64,000 nt of DNA, from assembly GCF_024397855.1 (NCBI RefSeq), contig NZ_CP073343.1, positions 1-64,000 on the forward strand. The letters run 5' to 3'. Below the pieces are notes generated by a model. It worked only from the letters and a program-made list of their open reading frames with translations. It was not told where the DNA came from and did no database searches. Source of the stretch: Marinomonas rhizomae. Lineage in GTDB: Bacteria; Pseudomonadota; Gammaproteobacteria; Pseudomonadales; Marinomonadaceae. Every line of letters begins with the position of its first letter. Position 1 is the first letter of the stretch. A program made the position numbers and the translations under genes. Shown here in pieces: positions 19,890 to 28,052 of this stretch.

Positions 19890-21023
19890 ATGAAGGAATT
19901 AGCTCGTACTGCGCTCTATTGCGCCATGTTTGTTGCGGTTGGTGCGGTGGCCGGCGTTCTTGGGCCGAGTTTGATTTACTTGGCGGATTTGATCGATGCC
20001 TCGGTAGCTGAAATATCCATAGTGTTTAGTGCCCGAGCAATCGGCAATATTCTTGGCGCTCTATTGGCCGGTCGAATGTTTGATCGCTGGCAGGGTCATC
20101 ACTATCTGATTCTCATGCTGTTGTTGATGATCGTGGGTTTGCTGTTAGTGCCCTTCTCGACCAGTTTGTCGATGTTGGTGGTATTGTTTTTCTTGCTTGG
20201 CGCTACAGAAGTGTCTGCTAACGCTGGTGGCAATATGATGATGCTGTGGCTGCATAAAGATAAAGTGGGCTCATATGTGACCATTTTGCATTTATGCCAT
20301 AGTGCTGGCGCCATGTTAGCTCCATTGATTTTGGTCTTTGCTCAATGGGCGACAGGGCAAACTTATGGTGCTGGTTATTGGATGATCGCTATTTACGCTT
20401 TGTTGTTACCTATATTTTTATGGAAACAACCGAGCCCAACTTTCGAAGTCCGAGCCAGTGAAGTTGTTCCTGCAACAAAGCAAAAAGCCACTTTCTTGGC
20501 GTTCCTTACAGTCATTTTTTTGTATGTGGGGTTTGAGATTACCATCGCTGGTTGGATCAGTACGTATGCGGTTTTGTCTGGAGAGGATCAAAACACCGCG
20601 GCGATTTTAGTAACCTGGTTCTTTGTTAGCTTATCTCTGGGACGTTTATTCTCGGTATTCTTATTGCGATTTATTACCCCAGGACAAGGCATTTACGGTT
20701 TGCTGCTAGTGAGTTTAACTGGAAGCCTGATGATGATTTTCTCTGATGTATCACTGGTGTTGATCGCCTTGTGGTTGGGATTAGGCTGCTCTGCTTTTTT
20801 CCCTATGCTGTTTTCCTTTGGCAACAGCATTATGGCACTTAACGGCAAACGTACAGGTTATGTCTTCGTGTGCTGTGGATTGGGTGCGCTGGTGGCTCCG
20901 TCTTTAACTGGGCCAATTCTTGAAGCATTTAGCGCCTCAGCGTTTCCCTATCTGTTATTAGCTTTGGTGGTGTTAGTTACCTTGAGTTGGCAGAGGTTGG
21001 CTGTGATGACTCGAGGCCGCTAG
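19890..21023 (+). CDS. Major facilitator superfamily transporter
   Basis: Inner-membrane protein of 377 residues with about 12 hydrophobic segments in two halves joined by a loop near residues 180-205 (WKQPSPTFEVRASEVVPATKQK). The MFS loop motif between helices 2 and 3 is present (GRMFDRWQGHH), and its second-half counterpart is weak. The substrate is not readable. The neighbours (siderophore receptor, FhuF-type reductase, AraC regulator, Fur-like box) suggest siderophore import or export across the inner membrane, since no ABC permease is encoded here. The ribosome site is weak. Confidence 0.82.
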   Translation: MKELARTALYCAMFVAVGAVAGVLGPSLIYLADLIDASVAEISIVFSARAIGNILGALLAGRMFDRWQGHHYLILMLLLMIVGLLLVPFSTSLSMLVVLFFLLGATEVSANAGGNMMMLWLHKDKVGSYVTILHLCHSAGAMLAPLILVFAQWATGQTYGAGYWMIAIYALLLPIFLWKQPSPTFEVRASEVVPATKQKATFLAFLTVIFLYVGFEITIAGWISTYAVLSGEDQNTAAILVTWFFVSLSLGRLFSVFLLRFITPGQGIYGLLLVSLTGSLMMIFSDVSLVLIALWLGLGCSAFFPMLFSFGNSIMALNGKRTGYVFVCCGLGALVAPSLTGPILEAFSASAFPYLLLALVVLVTLSWQRLAVMTRGR

Positions 21024-21034
21024 AGCCATAAACA

Positions 21035-21082
21035 TAAGGAGGCAGAATGTTAGTAAATAGTCACTAACATTCTGCCTCCTTA
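21035..21082. terminator. 20-bp perfect inverted repeat after the MFS gene
   Basis: Arms TAAGGAGGCAGAATGTTAGT and its complement, both exact, with an 8-base loop. No T-run follows, so termination may depend on stem strength alone. It lies between two convergent genes. Confidence 0.6.
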
Positions 21083-21098
21083 GTTATGAATGCTCAAT

Positions 21099-21146
21099 GT
21101 CGCTTAGCTGTATTTGTGTAACGTCGCTTAGCTGTATTTGTGTAAC
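21099..21146. repeat. 24-bp tandem duplication at the gmhB stop
   Basis: Two exact adjacent copies of a 24-bp unit (21099-21122 and 21123-21146) that contains the last codons and stop of gmhB. The copy nearer the coding region is in use; the other is downstream and untranslated. Confidence 0.85.
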
Positions 21147-21685
21147 GTCGCTATGGTGAATGCGGCAAGATCAGTATAGACATTGAATGGGAAGTCTATC
21201 GTCTTGTACTGCGTCTCACGGCCTTTTCCTGTTAACACCAATACTGGTGAACAACCACGCGCATTTCCTGCCTGAAGGTCTCGTAGAGAGTCTCCAACCA
21301 TGATTGCTGGGTGCTCTTCAAAAGACAAGCCAAGTTCAGCTTCAATCGCTTCAATCATGCCGCTTTTGGGCTTGCGACAGTTGCAGTTATCATCAGGTCC
21401 ATGGGGGCAATATTGAATGCCATCTACTTTACCGCCCTCAGCTTCGACCAGTGCTATCATTTTATCGTGCATGGCGTTTAGAGTGGCTTCATCATAATAG
21501 CCGCGGGCAATACCTGATTGGTTCGTCACCACAAAGACTTTAAAGCCTGCTTTGGAAAGTGCAGCGATGGATTTAATGCTGCCTGGAATGGGTTGCCATT
21601 CTTCAACTGATTTCACATAAGCATCTGAGTCTTGGTTAATGACGCCGTCTCGGTCTAACAGAATAATAGGTTTAATTTGCGCCAT
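21128..21685 (-). CDS. gmhB: D-glycero-beta-D-manno-heptose-1,7-bisphosphate 7-phosphatase
   Basis: HAD-family phosphatase in ADP-heptose synthesis for lipopolysaccharide core. The catalytic motif LLDRDGVIN is near the N-terminus, motif II VVTNQSGIARG follows, and a zinc loop CPHGPDDNCNCRKPKSGM and motif III MVGDSLRDLQAG are present. With the start at 21685 the protein is 185 residues, close to E. coli GmhB (191). An in-frame ATG at 21757 would add 24 residues without family resemblance and would overlap ybaK by 17 bp. The last codons are duplicated in a 24-bp tandem repeat. Confidence 0.92.
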   Translation of the reverse strand: MAQIKPIILLDRDGVINQDSDAYVKSVEEWQPIPGSIKSIAALSKAGFKVFVVTNQSGIARGYYDEATLNAMHDKMIALVEAEGGKVDGIQYCPHGPDDNCNCRKPKSGMIEAIEAELGLSFEEHPAIMVGDSLRDLQAGNARGCSPVLVLTGKGRETQYKTIDFPFNVYTDLAAFTIATLHKYS

Positions 21686-21740
21686 GGGGAGAAATGCCTT
21701 TTTTAATTGAGGTATGTAGTTCGCGGTGTACTCTTTGGTG

Positions 21741-22214
21741 CTATTTTGTTTCGCCAATCGCTGCGAAGGTGGTATTACGGCAAGCGAGACTAAGATCCTT
21801 TGGGGATAGGCCTATTTCCAACCCACGTAGTCCACCGCTGACATAGATTTTTTCAAAGGCTTGGGCGCTTTCATCGATACAAGTGACAAGGCTTTTCTTT
21901 TGCCCTATTGGGCTGATGCCACCCACTAAATAACCGGTAAGGCGCTCGGCGTCTTTCACGTCTGCCATATGCAATTTTTTAACGCCCAGTGCATTGGCCG
22001 CGCGCTTTAAATTCAAAGTACCTGTTACTGGAACAATAGTAACGAAGGTGTTTTTGTCGTCGGTGACTAACAGTGTTTTGAACACACAAGCGGGATCAAG
22101 ATTCAGTTTATCTGCCGCCTCTTCACCAAAATTAGAACAATGTGGATCGTGTTCGTATTCGTGAATATTAAACTCAATCTTGCGTTTTTTAAGTTGGTTA
22201 ATCGCCGGCGTCAC
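21741..22214 (-). CDS. ybaK: Cys-tRNA(Pro)/Cys-tRNA(Cys) deacylase YbaK
   Basis: Trans-editing deacylase of 157 residues that removes cysteine mischarged on tRNA(Pro). The YbaK/EbsC fold is recognisable from VFKTLLVTDDKNTFVTIVPVTGTLNLKRAA and the catalytic-region segments LTGYLVGGISPIGQKK and YVSGGLRGLEIGLSP. It ends close to gmhB, with which it may be cotranscribed, and lies 30 bp downstream of trkH on the same strand. Confidence 0.93.
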   Translation of the reverse strand: MTPAINQLKKRKIEFNIHEYEHDPHCSNFGEEAADKLNLDPACVFKTLLVTDDKNTFVTIVPVTGTLNLKRAANALGVKKLHMADVKDAERLTGYLVGGISPIGQKKSLVTCIDESAQAFEKIYVSGGLRGLEIGLSPKDLSLACRNTTFAAIGETK

Positions 22215-22244
22215 TGTCTTAATCCTTCTAACATGTATTACTGT

Positions 22245-23693
22245 CTATTTTTGCCAAAACATTGGAGTGAACAATACCAACAAGGTAAAGACTTCCAAAC
22301 GACCCAACAACATAGAAAAACACAGCATCCATTTTGCTGGATCACTGACATTCGTAAAGCTAGAAGCGACGTCGCCTAAGCCCGGACCTAAGTTATTCAA
22401 TGTTGCTGCAACGGCAGACCAAGCCGTGACTTGATCCAATCCCGTTGCCATTAAGCCAATCATTAGTACCACGTAAACTAGTAAGTAGGCTGAGAAGAAG
22501 CCCCACACTGCAGATACCACTCTTTCATTGATGGCCTTGCCGCCCACTTTAACCGGAATAACCGCATTTGGGTGAATCAAACGTTTGATCTCACGCATAC
22601 CCTGTTTAAGGATTAACAGAATACGTATTACTTTCATGCCACCGCCTGTCGAACTGGCACAGCCACCGACAAACGACGTAACGATCAACAAGAAAGGCAA
22701 GAAATGCGGCCAGCTAGCGAAGTCCGATGTGCCAAAGCCGGATGTCGTTGCGATGGAAACACTCTCGAATACCGCATAGCGAATCGATGAACTCCAATCG
22801 TAAGTCGATGTCATGGCAAGCACGAGAGTCGACAAAATAACCGTACAGGACAGGATCAATAAAAAGAAACGTGCTTCTGGATCTTTAAAATAATGCCATA
22901 CGCTTTTATGACGCCAAGCGTAGAAATGCAGAGCGAAGTTGAATGCCGAAACAATCATAAAGAAGGTACAAATCATTTCGATAGCGACACTATTGAAGTA
23001 ACCTATACTCTCATCATGAGTTGAGAAACCGCCTATCGCGACCGTCGAAAAACTATGGCAAATGGCATCGAATAAGCTCATTCCTGCAATCCAATAACCC
23101 AAAGCACAAACGCTGGTTAAGGTTGCATAAATGTACCAAAGCGCTTTTGCGGTTTCGGCAATACGAGGCGTGAGCTTGGTGTCTTTAACTGGACCAGGAG
23201 TTTCTGCACGGTAAAGCTGCATACCGCCGATACCCAGCATTGGCATAATGGCAACGGCCAATACGATGATACCCATGCCGCCTAACCAAGTAAGTAGCTG
23301 TCGATAGAACAATATAGACTGAGGCAAAGCATCAATGCCGATGAGGATGGTGGCCCCTGTGGTGGTGAGTCCTGAAATCGATTCAAACAAGGCATCGGTA
23401 AAGCTTAAGTCTGGTGTTTCCGCTAAGAAGAACGGCACCGAACCGAACAAGCCCAATACCGTCCAAAACAGTACTGTCACCAAGAAACCATCGCGAATCT
23501 TTAATTCACCGCGTTCATTACGAACAGGGAACCACAGAAGAAAGCCGCCGATTAAGTTTATTCCTAACGCATAAAGAAACGCATTGAGCGCGCCATCAGA
23601 ATAAATCAAAGAGACAATTATTGGCGGAATCAGCGACACACTGAACACCATAACCAATAATCCGATGACTCTTAAAATAACACTAAAATGCAT
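22245..23693 (-). CDS. trkH: Trk potassium uptake channel protein TrkH
   Basis: Membrane subunit of the Trk K+ uptake system, 482 residues. It has about ten hydrophobic segments arranged as four pore repeats with selectivity-type sequences (SGLTTTGATIL, TVAIGGFSTHDES, SIATTSGFGTSDF, TLNNLGPGLGD). It lies about 100 bp downstream of trkA on the same strand, so the cytoplasmic gating partner is encoded alongside. The C-terminus ends shortly after the last membrane segment. Confidence 0.95.
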   Translation of the reverse strand: MHFSVILRVIGLLVMVFSVSLIPPIIVSLIYSDGALNAFLYALGINLIGGFLLWFPVRNERGELKIRDGFLVTVLFWTVLGLFGSVPFFLAETPDLSFTDALFESISGLTTTGATILIGIDALPQSILFYRQLLTWLGGMGIIVLAVAIMPMLGIGGMQLYRAETPGPVKDTKLTPRIAETAKALWYIYATLTSVCALGYWIAGMSLFDAICHSFSTVAIGGFSTHDESIGYFNSVAIEMICTFFMIVSAFNFALHFYAWRHKSVWHYFKDPEARFFLLILSCTVILSTLVLAMTSTYDWSSSIRYAVFESVSIATTSGFGTSDFASWPHFLPFLLIVTSFVGGCASSTGGGMKVIRILLILKQGMREIKRLIHPNAVIPVKVGGKAINERVVSAVWGFFSAYLLVYVVLMIGLMATGLDQVTAWSAVAATLNNLGPGLGDVASSFTNVSDPAKWMLCFSMLLGRLEVFTLLVLFTPMFWQK

Positions 23694-23708
23694 ACATGCT
23701 TCCTAGAA

Positions 23709-23730
23709 CCCGACGTATTCTCGTGTCGGG
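23709..23730 (-). other. Small hairpin between trkA and trkH
   Basis: Arms CCCGAC and GTCGGG around a 10-base loop in the 101-bp gap between trkA and trkH. No T-run follows on the minus strand; it may stabilise or attenuate the message. Confidence 0.3.
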
Positions 23731-23794
23731 CCGTGGTTAAAAACCGGCTGAAGCACAATGATATGCGCTTCTAACTTGGTTGAAAATTGTCTAA

Positions 23795-25168
23795 TTAAAA
23801 GAAGGTTAAACCCACTTGGAATAGCTGCTCTACCGCTGGAATTTGTTTCTTGTTAGTCACGAAAATAATGACGTGATCTTCTGCTTGAATAACCAATTCA
23901 CTGGTGGCAACAATCAAATCGTCCTCACGAACGATTGCTCCAATGGTCGCTCCCTCAGGTAAATTCAAATTGGCAATGCTGCGGCCAACTACTTTCGAAG
24001 AACGATAATCGCCATGAGCAACCGCTTCTAATGCTTCCGCAGCCCCTTTGCGCATCGAGTGAACGTTCACCACGTCACCGCGTCGGATATAACTTAGCAG
24101 CGAACTGATGGTGGTTTGTTGTGGCGAAATCGCAATGTCGATCATGCCTTCTTGAACAATGTCGACGTACGCAGGGTTATTGATGATGGTCATAACGGTG
24201 CGAACGCCAAGTACTTTTGCCAACATAGAAGACATAATATTGGCTTCGTCGTTGTTGGTTAAAGCACAGAATACATCGGTGGATTCTATGTTTTCTTCAA
24301 GCAGCAATTCCTGCTTAGACGCATCGCCGTTGAGCACTATGGTGTTGTCCAAGGTTTCGGACAAATAACGGCAACGTTCAGGATCCCGTTCGATGATTTT
24401 AACGCGGTATTCTTTTTCCAAACTCTGTGCCAAACGCTCGCCAATGTTACCGCCGCCAGCGATGATGATACGGCGATAAGGAACATCCAATGGGCGCAAC
24501 TCACTCATTACATCCAATACATCTCGTTGTGCGGTCAGAAAGAAGACTTCATCGTTGGCGCGAATCTCAGTGTTGCCATCAGGGGAAATTGACTTACCAT
24601 CACGATAAATTGCCGCAATACGCGTTTGGATCGAGGGCATGTGTTCTTTTAAGAAACTGATAGGTTGATCAATCAGTGGACCGCCCTTTTCTGCCTTGAC
24701 GACAACAAGCTGTACTTTGCCTTCCGCAAATTCCATCACCTGCAACGCACCTGGATAGCGAATCAAACGACTTAAATGTTTCGTCACTTCTTTTTCTGGG
24801 CTGATACGAACATCCATTGGGATAGCGGAATCCACAAAGAGTTCTGGGTAGTTTGCGTAAGCACTAGAGCGAACACGACCAATCTTAGTCGGCGTTTTAA
24901 AGAGCGTATGAGCAATCTGACAGGCGATCATGTTGGTTTCATCTTGGTTGCTCACCGCAATGAGCATGTCTGCATCGTTGCAACCGGCCTGATCTAATAC
25001 TGCAGGGTGTGAACCACTGCCCTCAACCGTTTGAATGTCGAGACGATCTTGTAGCTCTCTAAGGCGAGTTAAATCTGTATCAATGACGGTAATATCGTTA
25101 TCTTCACTTGCTAAGTTTTCTGCAAGCGTGGCGCCAACTTGGCCCGCACCTATAATGATGATTTTCAT
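23795..25168 (-). CDS. trkA: Trk system potassium uptake protein TrkA
   Basis: Peripheral NAD-binding gating subunit of Trk, 457 residues. Two tandem RCK units are visible. The first has the Rossmann motif GAGQVGATLAENL at the N-terminus, and the second GGGNIGERLAQSLEKEY near residue 238. Each is followed by a C-terminal RCK_C segment (EVFFLTAQRDV, DHVIIFVTNKKQI). This full-length duplicated form is the gammaproteobacterial type. trkH is directly downstream. Confidence 0.96.
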   Translation of the reverse strand: MKIIIIGAGQVGATLAENLASEDNDITVIDTDLTRLRELQDRLDIQTVEGSGSHPAVLDQAGCNDADMLIAVSNQDETNMIACQIAHTLFKTPTKIGRVRSSAYANYPELFVDSAIPMDVRISPEKEVTKHLSRLIRYPGALQVMEFAEGKVQLVVVKAEKGGPLIDQPISFLKEHMPSIQTRIAAIYRDGKSISPDGNTEIRANDEVFFLTAQRDVLDVMSELRPLDVPYRRIIIAGGGNIGERLAQSLEKEYRVKIIERDPERCRYLSETLDNTIVLNGDASKQELLLEENIESTDVFCALTNNDEANIMSSMLAKVLGVRTVMTIINNPAYVDIVQEGMIDIAISPQQTTISSLLSYIRRGDVVNVHSMRKGAAEALEAVAHGDYRSSKVVGRSIANLNLPEGATIGAIVREDDLIVATSELVIQAEDHVIIFVTNKKQIPAVEQLFQVGLTFF

Positions 25169-25328
25169 AGTCTGCCTTAGAGCGTGATGTATTTATGGCT
25201 CTTTGTTGAGTGTATTAATTCAAATGTCAAAATTGAGTCGTTGGTCTATCGAGCGTGCATATTTTTTGCTCGAATCAAGTAGAGCAAGTTTACCCACATA
25301 AGGACAATTATTTAACTTGAAGTTGATA

Positions 25329-25389
25329 AATACTCGTAATTATTTTGGATGATCATGCAATCCGATGAAAGCTCTCCTTTACGAGTATT
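25329..25389. repeat. Orphan inverted repeat with structured spacer
   Basis: Perfect 11-bp arms AATACTCGTAA and TTACGAGTATT enclose 39 bases that can form a second small stem (GGAT/ATCC around TGATCA). It is not next to a gene end, so it could be part of an untranslated leader, a small RNA or an operator. No coding potential. Confidence 0.4.
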
Positions 25390-25451
25390 GAAATCGCTAA
25401 CTCAATGTTGAATCTTTAGCCTTGCATCATCAAGCCCTGTATAAAAGAAGA

Positions 25452-25491
25452 CCCAACAAACTGTGTTTCATGTGAAACAATTTGTCGGGCC
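25452..25491 (-). terminator. Terminator-like hairpin after rsmB enclosing a parS-like palindrome
   Basis: On the minus strand CCCGACAAA pairs with TTTGTTGGG (one G-T pair), and the upper stem is the palindrome TGTTTCACATGAAACA. A TTCTTTTAT stretch follows. The element lies about 80 bp beyond the rsmB stop on the far side from the gene, in the orientation of transcription from trkA's upstream side; its plus-strand form also ends in a T-run (CCTTTTT). Direction is therefore uncertain. Confidence 0.5.
25464..25479. other. parS-like ParB-binding site 1
   Basis: TGTTTCATGTGAAACA matches 15 of 16 bases of the parS consensus TGTTTCACGTGAAACA; the central C is T. The arms of the palindrome are intact. 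It lies in the upper stem of an intergenic hairpin. Confidence 0.6.
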
Positions 25492-25572
25492 TTTTTATAA
25501 AACGATTTATTTTTCAGTTGTTTGCTTGAGTTGATCTGTGCCTACTGTAGGATTTTTACTTGCTGACGACAT

Positions 25573-26964
25573 TCAAGCCTTTTGCAGAAGGCAGTAGTAA
25601 AAACCATCATGACCGTCTGTATGTGGAAATAACTGTCGGCCATGGCTAACTGGAATTCCCCACTCTACCGCCAAGTCGGGTGCTAATGAGTTCAAAGGAA
25701 CTTCTTTAGCATCTTCTTGCTTCGCAAGAAAATGTTGAATGTGTTGCTCGTTTTCTTCCGGCATTAAGGAGCAAGTTGCGTACAGCATGAAGCCGCCAGA
25801 TTTTAATGTCGTCCAAACCTTATTAAGGATCTCTCGCTGAATGAGAACTAGGTCATCAATGTCTGCGGGCTTTCGATTGATCTTAATATCGGGATTGCGA
25901 CGAATAACGCCTGTTGCAGTACATGGCACATCGAGTAGTATTTTGTCGAAATGCTCGCCATCCCACCATGCATCAAGATCACTCGCATCGGCACAAATTA
26001 GATGAGCAGAATAGCCAAGGCGAGCCAAATTGGATTCGATTTTTTCCATGCGCCATGGCTCTAGTTCAACGGCAGTGAGTTCCATTGAGCTCAGTCCTGT
26101 CAAGTTGGCTTTCTCTAATAAGTGGCCAGTTTTTCCTCCAGGTGCTGCACACGCATCCAATACCTTCTCACCGCTTTTGGGCGATAAAATATGGGCAGAA
26201 AGCTGGGCCGCTTCATCTTGAACACTAACAAAACCATCATCAAAACCTGGTAGCTCTCCAACGCGAACGGCATTTCTTAGGTACAAAGCTGAATCTGAAT
26301 ACTTACCTTCTTCTGAGTCTATACCCAAATCCGCAAGCTTCTGTTTGTATGTTTCACGTGAAACCAGACTTTCGTTGACACGAATACACATGGGTGGATG
26401 CGTGTTACTGGCGTCGATAATGTCTTCAAGATGCTCCGACCAATGCTTATTAAAACGCTTTACGAGCCATTTGGGCATATTGAATTCTACGGAAGGCTGA
26501 GCTTCAAGAATCTCAACGATCTCGTCTGCTTCTCTTTGATAACGACGAAGCACTGCATTCATTAACTTGGTCGCCCAGTCTTTATTCAATAGACGACAGG
26601 CTTCTACTGTTTCATTTACCGCCGCATGATCTGGCGTGTTCATGTAGGTTAATTGATACAAACCTAAAAGTAAGACGGCATATAAATCTGTGTCCTTTTC
26701 TTCAAAAGGATGCGCCAATAAATGCAGTGCGATGCTGTTTAGTCTTGGATACTGACGACATACACCAAAGCATAATTCTTTCAGCATAGGAGTGTGTTCG
26801 CTAGCGACGTCAAGTTGATGGCGCGCCAATTGCGTACTAAGCGACCCTTGCTGAAGTAAAATATTGGTTAGGATTTTAACGGCTACTTGGCGAGGGCTTT
26901 GTTGTCCCGTACTTGTTCCAGACTGACTTGAGTTGGATGAGAAAGCATTGTCGTATTGGTTCAT
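25573..26964 (-). CDS. rsmB: 16S rRNA (cytosine-967-C5)-methyltransferase RsmB
   Basis: SAM-dependent methyltransferase of 463 residues modifying C967 of 16S rRNA. A NusB-like RNA-binding domain occupies about residues 25-165. The RsmB/NOP catalytic domain has the SAM motif LDACAAPGGKTGHLLE and the two cysteines of the mechanism in DVPCTATG and YATCSLMPEENE. The start overlaps the fmt stop by 4 bp (ATGA), so translation is coupled. The gene contains a near-perfect parS site at 26350. The N-terminal 20 residues are Ser/Gln-rich and not conserved. Confidence 0.95.
   Translation of the reverse strand: MNQYDNAFSSNSSQSGTSTGQQSPRQVAVKILTNILLQQGSLSTQLARHQLDVASEHTPMLKELCFGVCRQYPRLNSIALHLLAHPFEEKDTDLYAVLLLGLYQLTYMNTPDHAAVNETVEACRLLNKDWATKLMNAVLRRYQREADEIVEILEAQPSVEFNMPKWLVKRFNKHWSEHLEDIIDASNTHPPMCIRVNESLVSRETYKQKLADLGIDSEEGKYSDSALYLRNAVRVGELPGFDDGFVSVQDEAAQLSAHILSPKSGEKVLDACAAPGGKTGHLLEKANLTGLSSMELTAVELEPWRMEKIESNLARLGYSAHLICADASDLDAWWDGEHFDKILLDVPCTATGVIRRNPDIKINRKPADIDDLVLIQREILNKVWTTLKSGGFMLYATCSLMPEENEQHIQHFLAKQEDAKEVPLNSLAPDLAVEWGIPVSHGRQLFPHTDGHDGFYYCLLQKA
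26350..26365. other. parS-like ParB-binding site 2 (inside rsmB)
   Basis: TGTTTCACGTGAAACC matches parS at 15 of 16 positions, with only the last base different and the core TTCACGTGAA intact. It is embedded in the rsmB reading frame. Confidence 0.75.
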
Positions 26965-27962
26965 GCTGTTTGCTCACTCTTGTTTTCAGTTTGATTAACG
27001 CCAAGGCGTTGACCAATTTCTAAAGCGGCTTTGTGTTTACCATTTAAGGCGTCTTGTACTTTCATGCGCTTGCCGCCTGCAAATTGGATCTCAGTAATTA
27101 AAATAGAACCTTGCCCTGTTGCGACGATAACGCCCTCTTTGCTCACTACCAAAATATCACCAGGCGAGGCTTCATCGTTCACGCTGGCAATATGCGCTGC
27201 ATGGATTTTCATCACACCAGCAAGGCTGTTTGTGTAAGCTACAGGCCAAGGAGACAAGCCACGAACCTGACGCTCGATCAATTCTGCCGAAGATGCCCAG
27301 TTCACCTCTCCTTCTTGCTTGGTTAATTTGGCGGCGTAGCAAGTAAGGCTTTCATCTTGTTGCTCTGGAACCAATGAACCCGTTTTCAGTTTCTCTAGAG
27401 CTTCAATTAATGCGTTACCACCCAAAACCGCTAATCGATCATGCAGTGTTGCAGACGTGTCTGTCGGCTTGATATCGCAGTGTGCCTTTAACAGCATGTC
27501 ACCCGTATCTAAGCCCACATCCATTTGCATAATGGTGATGCCAGTTTCGCTATCGCCTGCAATCAAAGAGCGATGGATAGGAGCTGCGCCACGCCAGCGA
27601 GGCAGTAAGGAAGCATGGACATTGATGCAACCAAGTTTGGGCGTATCTAAGACAACTTTCGGGAGAATGATGCCATAAGCCGCGACAATCATAATGTCTG
27701 CATCTAACGCAGCAAGCTGTGCCTTGTCTTCTTCTAGCTTGAAATTTAGCGGTTGATAAACGGGAATATCGTTGGCAATGGCTAGCTGTTTCACTGGGCT
27801 TTGAACCAGTTTCTGACCGCGCCCTGCCGGGCGATCTGGCTGAGTATAAACGCCGACAATGTAATATTGGTTGTCTGCTTTAGAGTCTAAGACTGCTTGC
27901 AAGCTAGCTGCTGCGAATTCTGGTGTGCCCGCAAAAACGATACGAAGTGGTGAGGTTGGCAT
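26961..27962 (-). CDS. fmt: Methionyl-tRNA formyltransferase
   Basis: Formylates initiator Met-tRNA using 10-formyltetrahydrofolate. The 333-residue protein has the N-terminal transformylase domain with the catalytic-site segment INVHASLLPRWRGAAPIHRSL and the DVGLDTGDML motif, followed by a C-terminal tRNA-binding domain from about residue 210. Length and order are standard. It lies between def (upstream) and rsmB (overlapping by 4 bp), the common def-fmt-rsmB operon. Confidence 0.97.
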   Translation of the reverse strand: MPTSPLRIVFAGTPEFAAASLQAVLDSKADNQYYIVGVYTQPDRPAGRGQKLVQSPVKQLAIANDIPVYQPLNFKLEEDKAQLAALDADIMIVAAYGIILPKVVLDTPKLGCINVHASLLPRWRGAAPIHRSLIAGDSETGITIMQMDVGLDTGDMLLKAHCDIKPTDTSATLHDRLAVLGGNALIEALEKLKTGSLVPEQQDESLTCYAAKLTKQEGEVNWASSAELIERQVRGLSPWPVAYTNSLAGVMKIHAAHIASVNDEASPGDILVVSKEGVIVATGQGSILITEIQFAGGKRMKVQDALNGKHKAALEIGQRLGVNQTENKSEQTA

Positions 27963-27978
27963 AAAGGTTCCTTAACAA

Positions 27979-28002
27979 AAAATCAGGCCAAAGCCTGATT
28001 TT
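27979..28002 (-). terminator. Hairpin between def and fmt
   Basis: Perfect 10-bp arms (AAAATCAGGC and its complement) with a 4-base loop. On the minus strand it is followed by a T-run, so it looks like a partial terminator inside the def-fmt operon. Confidence 0.65.
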
Positions 28003-28026
28003 ATAATACGAGTATCAATGTTCTTT

Positions 28027-28052
28027 AGGCTAAAAGAACGTTCTTTTAGCCT
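28027..28052. repeat. 26-bp perfect palindrome at the def stop
   Basis: The half-site AGGCTAAAAGAAC is followed immediately by its exact complement. The palindrome covers the last codons and the stop of def and is followed by the def-fmt hairpin. In RNA it would form a hairpin with a small loop. Confidence 0.7.

Larger units (their letters stand above)
25169..25572. other. Intergenic region between trkA and rsmB
   Basis: A 404-bp gap. It holds an 11-bp inverted repeat with a 39-base spacer (25329-25389) and a terminator-like hairpin with a parS-like 16-mer in its upper stem and loop (25452-25491). The rest is AT-rich and contains the trkA promoter on the minus strand. No credible gene was found. 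Confidence 0.6.
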
